DNA from: Streptomyces sp. cg36
GTDB taxonomy: Bacteria > Actinomycetota > Actinomycetes > Streptomycetales > Streptomycetaceae
Reading direction: 5' to 3'
Length of the DNA stretch: 64,000 nucleotides
Assembly: GCF_041080675.1 (NCBI RefSeq)
Contig: NZ_CP163520.1
Location: 1-64,000 of the forward strand
Shown here: positions 46,247 to 55,163 of the stretch, piece after piece
How positions within the stretch are numbered: the first letter of the stretch is position 1
Layout: each line of letters starts with the position of its first letter
Translations under genes and position numbers: made by a program
Notes under the pieces: model-generated
Told to the model about the DNA's origin: nothing
The model's database searches: none
The model's input: only the letters and a program-made list of their open reading frames with translations

Positions 46247-46358
46247 GAGGCTCAACCTCCAGGTGGTCACCCGAGTGTGGAAGATCATGCTGGGCGGATC
46301 CGGCCGACGCGCCTGCCGTCAGCTGTGCCGGCGGGCCGGTGCAGGTGTCGTACGCCAA

Positions 46359-46390
46359 CTCCGTCATCGAGGCCGGCCTCGATGACGGAG
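46359..46390. repeat. 32-bp perfect palindrome
   Basis: The 32 bases read identically on both strands with no loop, centred on ggccggcc at 46371-46378. It could extrude as a cruciform or act as a bidirectional terminator or recombination site. Confidence 0.85.
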
Positions 46391-46410
46391 CCGTCGGCGA
46401 AGTGGAGTTG

Positions 46411-46447
46411 ACGGTGCTCCGTCGTGGGCTCGCCGACGGAGCACCGT
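46411..46447. repeat. 14-bp-stem hairpin
   Basis: Inverted repeat with a perfect 14-base stem (46411-46424 and 46434-46447) and a 9-base loop, 20 bases after the 32-bp palindrome. Both share the gacggag core. It may be a terminator or part of an element end. Confidence 0.75.
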
Positions 46448-46743
46448 ATGTGGCCCCAGCTCAAGGTGCCGGCGTCGAGCGACTTCAGAGGGACGTCGCG
46501 CAGTACGCGGTCGATCTTCGTTTGAAGCATCCGTCTTCTTCCGGGACGTGGTGGAAGACGGTTCAGGAAGGCACTGCCCTCCGCTGCCATCTCGGCGCGA
46601 GATGCGGTGGAAGTCGTCCAGTAGTCCCGCTTCCCGCGGGCGGTCCGGCGGTTGTCCGCGTGCTGGTCGAAAACGTGGGACGGGGTGGAGCTCAATGGCG
46701 GTGCCTTGTTCGTGTTGCCTGTGCTGTGTTGGCGTATGGCGTG

Positions 46744-48291
46744 TCAGTTGGCGGCGGGGGCGGGGGCGGGGGTGGTCTGGGCCCGGTCGGCCGAGGGTGC
46801 GGGCGGGCCGGCCTTCTTCAGAGGGACTTCGATGACGAAGGACGCGGCGAAGAAGCCGAGGAGGCAGAGGATTGCGGCGGTCAGGAAGATGTGGCTGGTG
46901 CCGGTGGTGACCGCCTGGAGGTAGGCGTCGTTGGCGCCGGCGGGCAAGTGGTGCAGGGCGGCCGGGTCTGTTGCGGCGCCGGCGGGCAGCGAGGGCTGGA
47001 CTGCGCGGGTGAACAGCGAACCGAAGACCGCGACGCCGAGGGAGCCGCCCAGGGTCCGGAAGAGGTTGACGGAGCTCATCGCGGCGCCCATGTCGCGCAG
47101 GGGCACGCTGTTCTGCGCGATGGTGCCCGACATCTGCATGGTAAATCCCAGGCCGATGCCGACGAGGGCCATGTACAGGCCGGTCAGCAGCTGTGAGGTG
47201 TCGGTGCTCATGGTGGCCAGGAGCCCGAGGCCGGCCGCGAGGAACAGGGTGCCGAGGACGGGGAAGATCTTGTACTTGCCGGTGGCTGACATGACCTTGC
47301 CCGCGACGGTCGAGGCGATCACGACGGGGATCATCATGGGCAGCATCAGCAGTCCCGAGTTGGTGGCAGAGGCGCCCTGCACGGACTGCTGGAACAGCGG
47401 AAGGTACAGGCCGACGCCGAACATGACCACACCGGCGGCGAGGATCATCACCATCGCGAGCGGGTAGTTGCGGTGGTTGGTGAACACGCTCAGCGGCAGC
47501 AATGGCTCACTGGCCCGGTTCTCCACGGCGAGGAACGCGGCCAGTGCGATCACGGCAGCCGCACCGAGGGCGAGGATCTGCCAGGAGTCCCAGGCGTAAG
47601 TGGTGCCCGCCCAGGTCGCGGCCAGCACGATCGCGGTGATCGAGCCGGTCAGCAGGCCGATGCCCGCCCAGTCGATCTTCGCCTTGATGCGCTGGGCCGG
47701 CATGTGCAGCTTCAGCCACAGCCACACCAGGGCGATCAGGCCGAGGGGCAGGTTGACGAAGAAGGCCCAGCGCCAGTCGAAGCGGCCGGTGACGAATCCG
47801 CCGAGGAGCGGGCCGCCGATGGTACCGATCGCCATCACCGAGGCGGTCATGCCCTGGTACTTGCCCCTCTCGCGCGGTGGTACGAGCGCACCGATCAGAG
47901 CGAAGGCGCCCGCGCCGATCCCGCCGGCGCCGATGCCCTGTACGACGCGGAAGGCGATCAGCCCGGTCATTGAGTGGGCGGCTCCGCAGAGCGCGGATCC
48001 GACGATGAACACGGCGATCGACGCCAGAAACACGGGCTTGCGGCCGAACAGGTCGCCGAACTTTCCCCAGATCGGCGTCGTGGCGGCGGTCACCAGCGTG
48101 TACGCGGTGACCACCCAGGAGATGCGCTCCAGCCCGCCCAGGTCGGCGACGATCGTCGGCATCGCGGTGCTCACCACCATGTTGTCGAGCATGGACAGGA
48201 GCATCGCGAGCATGACGCCGAGCAGCACCCAGCGCACGTTCTTGGGGACGGCCGAGGGGCCGGAAACGGGGAGGGAATCGGACGTGGACAT
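46744..48291 (-). CDS. MFS drug exporter, DHA2 (EmrB/QacA) type, 14 TM
   Basis: A 515-residue membrane protein. The cytoplasmic loop motif A GKFGDLFGRKPVF lies near residues 76-88, and antiporter motif C is GTIGGPLLGGFVTG near 155-168. Motif D1-like LLSMLDNMVVSTAMPTIVAD is at helix 1. The Pro/Ala-rich C-terminus is cytoplasmic. Such proteins exchange drugs or metabolites for protons. Divergent to a TetR regulator 150 bases away, the usual arrangement for ligand-induced efflux. Confidence 0.92.
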   Translation of the reverse strand: MSTSDSLPVSGPSAVPKNVRWVLLGVMLAMLLSMLDNMVVSTAMPTIVADLGGLERISWVVTAYTLVTAATTPIWGKFGDLFGRKPVFLASIAVFIVGSALCGAAHSMTGLIAFRVVQGIGAGGIGAGAFALIGALVPPRERGKYQGMTASVMAIGTIGGPLLGGFVTGRFDWRWAFFVNLPLGLIALVWLWLKLHMPAQRIKAKIDWAGIGLLTGSITAIVLAATWAGTTYAWDSWQILALGAAAVIALAAFLAVENRASEPLLPLSVFTNHRNYPLAMVMILAAGVVMFGVGLYLPLFQQSVQGASATNSGLLMLPMMIPVVIASTVAGKVMSATGKYKIFPVLGTLFLAAGLGLLATMSTDTSQLLTGLYMALVGIGLGFTMQMSGTIAQNSVPLRDMGAAMSSVNLFRTLGGSLGVAVFGSLFTRAVQPSLPAGAATDPAALHHLPAGANDAYLQAVTTGTSHIFLTAAILCLLGFFAASFVIEVPLKKAGPPAPSADRAQTTPAPAPAAN

Positions 48292-48369
48292 GCCTGATCA
48301 CTCCTTTCGGAGACGAGGAATGCAAGGGAGAGGCCCGCGGGCTGAGGCCCCACGGCGACCACTCCAGAA

Positions 48370-48441
48370 GAGCACAACGGTTCAATAAGTGCAACGGCTC
48401 AACTTTTGCATCCGGTCAACCCGACGAGGTAGAGTCTGGGC
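48370..48441. promoter_or_regulatory. Divergent promoter/operator between MFS and TetR genes
   Basis: The tetR side has a -35-like TTGCAT (48406-48411) and -10-like TAGAGT (48430-48435) with an 18-base spacer. The ATG at 48442 lies 6 bases after the -10, so the tetR mRNA may be leaderless. Three related pieces, cggttcaa, cggctcaa and cggtcaa, recur within 48378-48420 and are candidate operator half-sites. Confidence 0.5.
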
Positions 48442-49047
48442 ATGAGCGACACCGACAGCGGCTCCGCACCGGTGGGGCGCCGCGAGCGCAAGAAGGCCGC
48501 CACCCGCCAGGCCATCGCCGACGCCGCGCTACGGCTGTTCCTGGAGCGCGGCTACGACGACGTCGGCATCCGCGAGATCGCCGAAGCCGCCGATGTCTCC
48601 ACCACCACGCTGTTCAAACACTTCCCGGTCAAGGAAGCTCTCGTCTTCGACGAGGACGCGGACCGGGAGGCGCACCTGCTCGCCACCGTGCGTGAACGCC
48701 CCAAAGGCCAGTCGATCCCCGCGGCACTGCGCGAGCACGCGCTGCGCTCTCGCATGGCCACAACAGGCAGCGACGCCCCGTTCACCGCCTACCTCGACCT
48801 CGTGAACAGCACACCGGCCCTGCGCGACTACTCACAGGCCATGTGGCTGCGCCACACCGCCGCCCTGGCCCAGGCCATCGCCGAGGAAAGCGGCCGACCT
48901 GCCGACGACCCCCGGTGCACCGCCCTGGCCCACTTCGCCCTCGAAGCACCCCGCGCGGCCCGCGGACACGAGGACCCCCGCCAAGCGATCACCCTCGCCT
49001 TCGATCTCCTTGAGAACGGCTGGCAGGCCCTCGCCCCCGCCGGATGA
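48442..49047 (+). CDS. TetR-family regulator
   Basis: A 201-residue protein. The N-terminal HTH is ALRLFLERGYDDVGIREIAE then AADVSTTTLFKHFPVKEALV (residues about 28-68), typical of TetR. The C-terminal ligand domain is helical and unrelated to a named subfamily. Given the divergent MFS exporter, it probably represses it and itself until a ligand binds. The ATG at 48442 has almost no leader. Confidence 0.9.
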   Translation: MSDTDSGSAPVGRRERKKAATRQAIADAALRLFLERGYDDVGIREIAEAADVSTTTLFKHFPVKEALVFDEDADREAHLLATVRERPKGQSIPAALREHALRSRMATTGSDAPFTAYLDLVNSTPALRDYSQAMWLRHTAALAQAIAEESGRPADDPRCTALAHFALEAPRAARGHEDPRQAITLAFDLLENGWQALAPAG

Positions 49048-49049
49048 CC

Positions 49050-49575
49050 TCCCGCCGCCGCATGTCGCAGGCTTTTCCGCCACGGCGACCATCCGTGCCA
49101 TCGGATAGCCCGTGGGGCTGCGCCGAGAACCGCATTTGCCGAAAACCTCCCGGTTGCCCTCCGAGTCGGACGCCGCCAACAGAATTCCGTCAACGGCCAG
49201 GACGCGCAGGCCGTAGAAGGATTCCGGGGCCCTGTCCCAGAGGGCGCGTCATCGCGTGGAACAGGTCTCGCATCACCGTCCAGCCGCTTCTCTGCCCGGC
49301 CCTCGTCAGGGAGGATTTATTCACTCCCGACCACGGCCGCAAGCCCAGTTCGCCGCCTTCAACAGCCGCAGAACTTAAGGATAGTCGACCCGCGGGAACA
49401 GACACAGCCCCAGGACGAAGTACACCGTAAAGCGAGCCGACAGCAAGCGCCGGCGCTTCTCCCCGGATCCCGCCTCACCTACGACCCGGTCCACCAGATC
49501 AGGCGGACACGAACGGGTCAAGATCCCCAACCCCAGCCGCTCCAGACGCGACACCAACACGAACGACCCATTGCC
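49050..49575 (-). pseudogene. IS4-family transposase remnant
   Basis: The minus strand reads SRLERLGLGILTRSCPPDLV, DRVVGEAGSGEKRRRLLSAR, FTVYFVLGLCLFPRVDYP (the IS4 N-terminal domain), then after stops and shifts LRVLAVDGILLAASDSEGNR, EVFGKCGSRRSPTGYPMARM, VAVAE. This is the region up to the first catalytic Asp (VDG) of an IS4-type transposase. The rest is missing and several stops lie within. Confidence 0.75.
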
Positions 49576-49951
49576 CTGGCGCCCCAAAAGCAACGCCATT
49601 GTCATGATCAACAGGGAGAGCAGACGTGCCGTCCCGGAGGCCGGGGGCCCCATTACGGGGCTGATCAAGAAGGTAAGGGGGCGAGCACGTGCACGACGAA
49701 CAGAGGGAAACACCACCCGGCGCTGACAGAGCTGCACGGGAGACTGAATGGTGGACGCGCCGAGCCCGTCAACCACGCGGTTGACAGCGGCGTCCTCTGC
49801 GGGGCCGCCCCCTCGGAATGGACCAGTTCGCCGGTCAGTTCCCTCTTCTGTCCTGCGTCGCAGACGGTACGAACGGGGCTCATCGACGAGGCATCGCTCC
49901 GTTTTCCAAGTCGTGCTGGTGCGCCGTCACCATCTGTGGTTACCTGAGCCC
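49576..49951. other. Intergenic, no supported gene
   Basis: No frame is convincing. The right end contains the promoter of the leader peptide; TACCTG at about 49941-49946 could be its -10 element. Confidence 0.35.
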
Positions 49952-50026
49952 ATGACCGTGCTCGTGACCCGCCGCCACGTTGACTACGTGCGTGTCACCA
50001 CCACGGGTTGTTCCGCCGTGAGCTGA
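49952..50026 (+). CDS. Cysteine-type leader peptide ahead of metY
   Basis: A 24-residue frame, ATG at 49952. It reads MTVLVTRRHVDYVRVTTTGC followed by SAVS. The TRRHVDL-x-RV pattern with a Cys near the end is the hallmark of the small leader peptides found upstream of sulfur-metabolism genes in Actinobacteria. Cysteine-containing leader ORFs in mycobacteria act as cysteine-responsive attenuators. Here the Cys codon is residue 20, and metY follows 170 bases later, with a stem-loop between. A -10-like TACCTG just upstream suggests a leaderless mRNA. Confidence 0.75.
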   Translation: MTVLVTRRHVDYVRVTTTGCSAVS

Positions 50027-50115
50027 CGCCGCGCGCTCCGGCATCTGATCCCCCTTTTCTTCACCTCGCGCCTCTCCACCTCGCGCGCTCTCTGCACCAT
50101 CGTGCCGCACCTTCC

Positions 50116-50142
50116 TCCGGGCCTGCCCTCTTCAGGCCCGGA
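50116..50142 (+). promoter_or_regulatory. Stem-loop between leader peptide and metY
   Basis: A perfect 10-bp stem (50116-50125 with 50133-50142) around a 7-base loop lies between the leader peptide stop and the metY start. It is a candidate attenuator terminator. No T-run follows. Confidence 0.5.
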
Positions 50143-50196
50143 CGGCAGCCGCACGGTCTCTTCAGGCACCCCGCACGCATCGCACAAGGGAGAACC

Positions 50197-51558
50197 ATGA
50201 GCCAGCCGATCGACTCCGTCACCGCCGGCCACATCCCCAAGGACGAACCAGCCGGCCCCGACGCCTCGGCCTGGTCGTTCGAGACCAAGCAGATCCACGC
50301 CGGCGCCGCGCCGGATCCCACGACTGGGGCGCGGGCGGTGCCGATCTACCAGACCAGCTCGTTTGTCTTCCGCGACACCCAGCACGCCGCCGACCTGTTC
50401 TCACTCGCCGAGCCGGGCAACATCTACACCCGTATCCACAACCCCACCCAGGACGTCTTCGAACAGCGGATCGCCGCCCTCGAAGGCGGGGTTGCCGCGG
50501 TGGCACTGGCCTCCGGGCAGGCCGCGGAGACCCTCGCCATCCTGACACTGGCGAGCGCGGGCGACCACATCGTCTCCAGCACGTCCCTGTACGGCGGCAC
50601 CTACAACCTGTTCCGCCACACCCTGCCCAGGTTCGGCATCGAGGTGTCCTTCGTCGACGACCCGGACGACCTCGAAGCCTGGCGAGCGGCGATCCGGCCG
50701 GACACGAAGGCCCTGTTCGCCGAGACACTCGGCAATCCGCGCGGCAATGTGCTCGACGTACAGGCGGTGGCCGACGTCGCGCACGCGGCGGGCGTCCCGC
50801 TGATCGTGGACAACACCGTGCCCACCCCGTACCTGCTTCGGCCCGTCGAGCACGGCGCCGACATCGTCGTGCACTCCGCGACCAAGTTCCTCGGCGGCCA
50901 CGGCACCACCATCGCCGGCATCGTCGTCGACGGCGGGACCTTCGACTTCGGCGCCCACACCGACCGGTTCCCCGGCTTCAGCGAACCTGACCCCAGCTAC
51001 CACGGCCTGCGGTACTGGCCCGCGCTCGGCCCGGGTGCCTTCGCCGTCAAACTGCGCGTGCAGCTGCTCCGCGACATCGGGCCGGCCCTCTCTCCGCACT
51101 CGGCCTTCCTGCTGCTGCAGGGCGTGGAGACGCTCAGTCTGCGCCTCGAACGGCACTCCGCGAACGCCCAGGCTCTGGCCGAATGGCTGGAACAGCGTGA
51201 CGAGGTCGCCGCCGTCCACTACCCCGGCCTGGAATCCAACCGGTGGTACGAGGCAGGGCAGCGCTACCTGCCGCGCGGCGCCGGCGCGGTCCTGGCCTTC
51301 GAGCTGAGGGACGGCGCCGAAGCGGGCAAGCGGTTCGTCGACGCTGTCGAGTTGTTCAGCCACCTTGCCAACATCGGCGACGTGCGCAGTCTCATCATCC
51401 ATCCGGCGTCCACCACCCACAGCCAGCTTGACGCGGCCCAGCTGGCGGCGACCGGCGCCTCACCCGGCCTGGTCCGCCTGTCGGTCGGCATCGAAAACCT
51501 CGCCGACCTCAAGGCGGACCTGGAGGCAGGCTTCCGCGCGGCGAAGAGCGCGTCCTGA
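50197..51558 (+). CDS. metY: O-acetylhomoserine sulfhydrylase (MetY)
   Basis: A 453-residue PLP enzyme of the Cys/Met-metabolism family; the ATG at 50197 has AAGGGAG upstream. Characteristic blocks are [60 protein letters not shown] and the PLP-Lys region [20 protein letters not shown] (Lys about 230). It makes homocysteine (or cysteine) from O-acetylhomoserine (or O-acetylserine) and sulfide. It is co-transcribed with metX, which overlaps its stop, and probably controlled by the leader peptide. Confidence 0.93.
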   Translation: MSQPIDSVTAGHIPKDEPAGPDASAWSFETKQIHAGAAPDPTTGARAVPIYQTSSFVFRDTQHAADLFSLAEPGNIYTRIHNPTQDVFEQRIAALEGGVAAVALASGQAAETLAILTLASAGDHIVSSTSLYGGTYNLFRHTLPRFGIEVSFVDDPDDLEAWRAAIRPDTKALFAETLGNPRGNVLDVQAVADVAHAAGVPLIVDNTVPTPYLLRPVEHGADIVVHSATKFLGGHGTTIAGIVVDGGTFDFGAHTDRFPGFSEPDPSYHGLRYWPALGPGAFAVKLRVQLLRDIGPALSPHSAFLLLQGVETLSLRLERHSANAQALAEWLEQRDEVAAVHYPGLESNRWYEAGQRYLPRGAGAVLAFELRDGAEAGKRFVDAVELFSHLANIGDVRSLIIHPASTTHSQLDAAQLAATGASPGLVRLSVGIENLADLKADLEAGFRAAKSAS

Positions 51559-52706
51559 ACACCGTACTGGCGACCTCCGAGGCCCCCCTCCCCCCGGCCT
51601 CCGGGGCCTGGCGGGAGGGGGACCCCCCGGGGCGCCGCCAATGGCACGTACAGGAGAAACCGCTGCCACTGGAGGCCGGCGGTGAACTGCCCGGTGTGCG
51701 GCTCGCGTTCGAGACCTGGGGGCGACTGGCTCCGGACCGCTCCAATGCCGTCCTGGTGCTCCACGCGCTCACCGGTGACAGCCATGTCGCGGGACCGGCC
51801 GAACCCGGACACCCCACCCCCGGCTGGTGGGACGGGCTCATCGGGGCCGGTCTGGCACTGGATACCGACCGCTGGTTCGTCGTCGCTCCCAATGTGCTGG
51901 GCGGCTGCCAGGGCAGCACTGGACCGGCGTCCTTCACACCGGACGGACGCCACTGGGGTGGCGGCTTTCCTTTCCTGACACAGCGTGACCAGGTGGCGGC
52001 AGAGGCTAACCTGACCGACACGCTGGGCATCGACCGCTGGGCACTGGTCGTCGGCGGGTCGATGGGCGGAATGCGGGCGCTGGAATGGGCCGTGTCGCAT
52101 CCGGAACGGACGCGGGCGCTGCTGCTGCTTGCCACAACGGCCGCGGCGAGCGCGGAGCAGATCGCCTGGGCGCACATCCAGCTCCATGCCATCCGCAGCG
52201 ACCCTCACTGGCGCGGCGGCGACTACCACGACGCCGGCCCCGGGCTCGGCCCGCACGCGGGGCTCGGCCTGGCCCGTCGCCTCGCCCACGTCACCTACCG
52301 CAGCGAACCGGAACTCCAGGTGCGTTTCGGCCGCGCGCCGCAGGGGGCGGAGGACCCGTGGACGAGCGGCCGGTACCAGGTGGAGTCCTATCTCGACCAC
52401 CACGCCGCCAAGCTCGTGCGCCGCTTCGACGCGGGCAGCTACGTCACGCTCGCAGAGGCCATGAACAGTCACGACATCGGTCGCGGCCGAGGCGGTACGC
52501 GCGCCGCCCTGAGCCGTGTGACAGCCAGAACCCTCGTCGCGGGCGTCGACTCGGACCGCCTCTATCCACTGTCCCAGCAAGCGGAGTTGGCAGCCGGAAT
52601 CCCTGCAGCGGATCGCGTCCGGGTGGTCGAATCCCCGTACGGTCACGACGGCTTCCTCATCGAGGTGGAACAAGTCGCCGCACTCGTGAGCGAACTCGTC
52701 GGCTAG
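51555..52706 (+). CDS. metX: Homoserine O-acetyltransferase (MetX)
   Basis: An alpha/beta-hydrolase-fold enzyme. The nucleophile elbow GGSMGGMRALEWA holds the catalytic Ser (about residue 169); the Asp lies in VAGVDSDRLYPLSQQAELAA and the His in SPYGHDGFLIE. It forms O-acetylhomoserine for metY. The conserved N-terminus (SGAWREGDPPGRRQWHVQEK, then LPLEAGGELPGVRLAFETWG) is read in frame, but no ATG, GTG or TTG precedes it. The first in-frame candidate is a CTG at 51555 whose last bases overlap the metY TGA as CTGA. A GTG at 51696 would cut off 47 conserved residues. I infer the CTG start; the alternative is a mutated GTG. Confidence 0.85.
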   Translation: MNTVLATSEAPLPPASGAWREGDPPGRRQWHVQEKPLPLEAGGELPGVRLAFETWGRLAPDRSNAVLVLHALTGDSHVAGPAEPGHPTPGWWDGLIGAGLALDTDRWFVVAPNVLGGCQGSTGPASFTPDGRHWGGGFPFLTQRDQVAAEANLTDTLGIDRWALVVGGSMGGMRALEWAVSHPERTRALLLLATTAAASAEQIAWAHIQLHAIRSDPHWRGGDYHDAGPGLGPHAGLGLARRLAHVTYRSEPELQVRFGRAPQGAEDPWTSGRYQVESYLDHHAAKLVRRFDAGSYVTLAEAMNSHDIGRGRGGTRAALSRVTARTLVAGVDSDRLYPLSQQAELAAGIPAADRVRVVESPYGHDGFLIEVEQVAALVSELVG

Positions 52707-52719
52707 GCCGTTCGGAAGG

Positions 52720-53190
52720 ACCTGCCTGAGCGCTACGGGCCCGCGCAGACCGTCTACGAGGGGCATCGCCGCTGGTCGGCGGAGACAACCTGGCAATGGA
52801 TCCGGTCCGGGCTCCAGGTCGAGGCCGACGCAATCGACCCGGACGGGGCCCGAGCCCGGTCCGGGGACCAGCAGGCGGAGTGGGCGGTGAACACCGACTC
52901 CACTGCGTGTCGGGGGCATCAGCACGCGCCCGGAGCCCGGCACCGGCCACCTCGCGATTTCCCGCGAGAAGGGGCGGGACGCGTGTGGATGCCGATGGGC
53001 GGGAGGCGTTGGGCCGCTCACGGGGTGAACTGACTTGCAAAGTCGATCTGCTGGCGGACGATCGGGCCCGCCCGCTGGTCTGGCTCACCTCGCCCGGCCA
53101 GCGGGGTGACAACCCCATGCTCCGCCGGGTGCTGGAGAGACTGCGGATCGGGCGGCGCGGACCAGGACGTCCGCTGACGCTGCCGTAGCT
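52720..53190 (+). pseudogene. IS5-family transposase remnant
   Basis: The plus strand reads LPERYGPAQTVYEGHRRWSA, TTWQWIRSGLQVEADA, ... TACRGHQHAPGAR, then in another frame DADGREALGRSRGELTCKVD, RARPLVWLTSPGQRGDNPML and RRVLERLRIGRRGPGRPLTLP. This is an IS5-type transposase (family blocks: VD.T..RAHQHAAGA, ALGRSRGG.STKVHL, LTAGQRHE). Several frameshifts and missing ends. Confidence 0.75.
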
Positions 53191-53389
53191 GCGGCGCGGA
53201 GCAGGAAAGCGCTGGAAAGCTGAGGTAAGGGACGAGCGAGGAGAGGGTGAGCGCCACCAGCGCGCCGGCACTCCAGTGAGGTCCCCCCGCCACGCCATGC
53301 GGCGACCAGCCGCGACGGCGCGGAGAGAGGCGGACCGGGCGCCAGCGCGCCGGTCTGGTCAGTTAGCGGACGGCTGATCAACGACGGTC

Positions 53390-53749
53390 GTGTGCGGCAT
53401 GGCCTCATGGTTGTGGGCCGTCCGCAGCCTTGAGGAAGCGCCTGTGGGTGGAGGTTTCGACGCGATGGTGCCGCGGGTCCTGCCAGGATCAGCGCGCGCC
53501 TGGACCTACGTCAGCGGCGCGATGGAACCCGCCCTCGCCGCCGGCATCGCATTGCCGCGCACACGGGCGCGTACAGCCTCTGCGGCCGCCGCGTTCTTCG
53601 TCGCGGTCGTACCCGCCAACGCGCAGATGGCCCTCGACTGGCGCGACAAGCCCACGCCGTTCAGGCGTGCCGCCCAGGCCAGGGTGCCGCTCCAGATTCC
53701 CCTGGTGCTCCGGGCACGCCAGGTATCCCGTAACACCGCCACCCGCTGA
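53390..53749 (+). pseudogene. DoxX-like membrane protein, N-terminally damaged
   Basis: The stretch FDAMVPRVLPGSARAWTYVS then GAMEPALAAGIALPRTRART and FFVAVVPANAQMALDWRDKP then ARVPLQIPLVLRARQVSRNT matches the DoxX/DoxD-like membrane protein family. The N-terminal helix with the conserved N-H-F pattern is missing; the first about 22 codons (MCGMASWLWAVRSLEEAPVG) do not fit. A truncated gene of about 119 codons remains, probably non-functional. Confidence 0.6.
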
Positions 53750-54166
53750 GGAGATCTGGCGCGGGCGCAATCCGCATGCGCGCGGGGCCCGGTTCCTGCT
53801 GAGCGATCCAGCCATCCCGGCACACGGCGAGCCCCGGCGGTCGCCACAATCTCCCGAACAGCGAGCCGCCGGGGCCGCACCGCCTCCGCCCGCAAGGCAG
53901 CGGCGCACGGGCTTGTCGACCGCCCTTTCAGGGCCAACCGGGGCGTGGAGCCGCTCCCCCACCGGTCGATCACCAGACAATGACGGACACGCCGCACGGT
54001 CCGCGTCCGTACGCCAGGGCGGGCCGGGCGCCGCATCCGCAGCTGCCCGGCCAGGGCGCCCTCCTCCCCCAGCGCGGGAGTCCGCCAGTCCTCAACTCCT
54101 GCGCCCCGGTCAGCCACGCCACGCGGGAGGAGGCACCGTGTCTGCCCCGGGCGTCCGTTGCGCCGT
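53750..54166. other. Intergenic, no supported gene
   Basis: Overlapping Arg-rich frames on both strands, none recognised. Presumably decayed sequence next to the IS5 and DoxX remnants. Confidence 0.3.
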
Positions 54167-54610
54167 CTATGCGGCGGGGGTGAGTTCGGCCTGGCCGAAG
54201 AGCAGCGCCCAGCCGGCGGGGAGCTGGTGGAGGATGCGGGTGATGAGGTGGCGGCCGGCGTGGGCGTTGACGGCGGCGAGGACGGAGCCGGTGTCCCAGC
54301 GGGTGGTGGCCAGGGAGGCGCCGGAGCGTGCGGCGAGGTCCTTGACGAAGTCCCAGCCCCCCAGGGGCTTGGGGTCGGGGATCTGGGCGGTCAGGCAGCG
54401 TGCGGCCTCCAGGGGCAGGCAGGCGGCCAGGTCGACGCGTTCGTCGCCGGTCAGCTGGCGTCCCAGTCCTGCCAGGACCAGGCGGACGGCTTCGTCTGCC
54501 CGCTCGCGGTCGGGGTAGGCGCCTTCGTAGCGGACCTTCTCCAGCATCTGCTCGTACCTCGTGGAGTACGGCTGCGGGTGCTGAAGGGGTACGCGCACGT
54601 CGGTGATCAC
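54167..54610 (-). CDS. DUF2267 family protein
   Basis: A 147-residue, helical protein (MLEKVRYEGAYPDRERADEA, VRLVLAGLGRQLTGDERVDL, AACLPLEAARCLTAQIPDPK). It belongs to DUF2267, proteins of unknown function often found near heat-shock or gas-vesicle genes. A second member lies 55 bases upstream (54666-55058), and hsp18 follows in the same direction, so the three may be co-transcribed and heat-inducible. The homologous second copy differs mainly in the C-terminal helices. Confidence 0.85.
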   Translation of the reverse strand: MITDVRVPLQHPQPYSTRYEQMLEKVRYEGAYPDRERADEAVRLVLAGLGRQLTGDERVDLAACLPLEAARCLTAQIPDPKPLGGWDFVKDLAARSGASLATTRWDTGSVLAAVNAHAGRHLITRILHQLPAGWALLFGQAELTPAA

Positions 54611-54665
54611 TGCGGTGCATGCCTTTCGCGAAGTCGTGGGGCCGTGTGGGGCACCCGGGGGTTGG

Positions 54666-55058
54666 TCAGGTGGGCTGGGGGCGGCCGAAGAGGAGGTCGT
54701 AGCCGGCGGGGAGCTGGAGCAGGATGTCCCCCAGGAGGTCGTCGGCGGTGTCGGCGACGGTGGACAGTACGGCGCTGACGTCCCAGGTCGCGGTCTGCTC
54801 GGTGGCGCCCTCGATCCAGGCTGCGGCCGCCCTCACGAACCGCTCGGGTGGCAGCGGTTCGGCACTCTGCAGCGGGTTGAGCAGGATCAGGGCGAATGCC
54901 TCCGGCAGGCGTGCCGCCAGCTGGGCGCGGACGTCGCCGACCAGGTGCGCGCCGAGCAGGGCCAGGACCACGCGGGCCGCGCGCTCGGCCTCCTGCGCGG
55001 TGCCGTATTCTCCGCGTTCCTTGACGTGGTCGAGGAACGCTTCGCGTCGAAGTGTCAT
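54666..55058 (-). CDS. DUF2267 family protein
   Basis: A 130-residue member of the same family (FLDHVKERGEYGTAQEAERA, ARVVLALLGAHLVGDVRAQL, AARLPEAFALILLNPLQSA). I chose the ATG at 55058; GGCGGCCGAG lies upstream as a weak ribosome-binding site. It is 105 bases downstream of hsp18 on the same strand. Confidence 0.82.
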   Translation of the reverse strand: MTLRREAFLDHVKERGEYGTAQEAERAARVVLALLGAHLVGDVRAQLAARLPEAFALILLNPLQSAEPLPPERFVRAAAAWIEGATEQTATWDVSAVLSTVADTADDLLGDILLQLPAGYDLLFGRPQPT

Positions 55059-55163
55059 CTCGGCCGCCACCCCTTTGCATCGTCGGGCTGCCTGCGGTGG
55101 TGCGGAGGGCGGAGTGGAGGGGGGAGGCCCGGTGTCCGTCCCCCGCACCGGTCCACACGGGTG

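Larger units (their letters stand above)
46247..46743. other. Unassigned DNA with strong palindromes
   Basis: A minus-strand frame (SAFLNRLPPRPGRRRMLQTK, SLDAGTLSWGHIRCSVGEPT) looks partly coding but is not recognised. A perfect palindrome inside it makes both strands encode the same peptide, SVIEAGLDDG. No gene is called. Confidence 0.3.

Noticed and set aside
50027..50196. SAM riboswitch before metY
   Set aside because: I looked for the conserved S-box/SAM-IV sequence pattern and did not see it; the leader peptide and stem-loop explain the region better.
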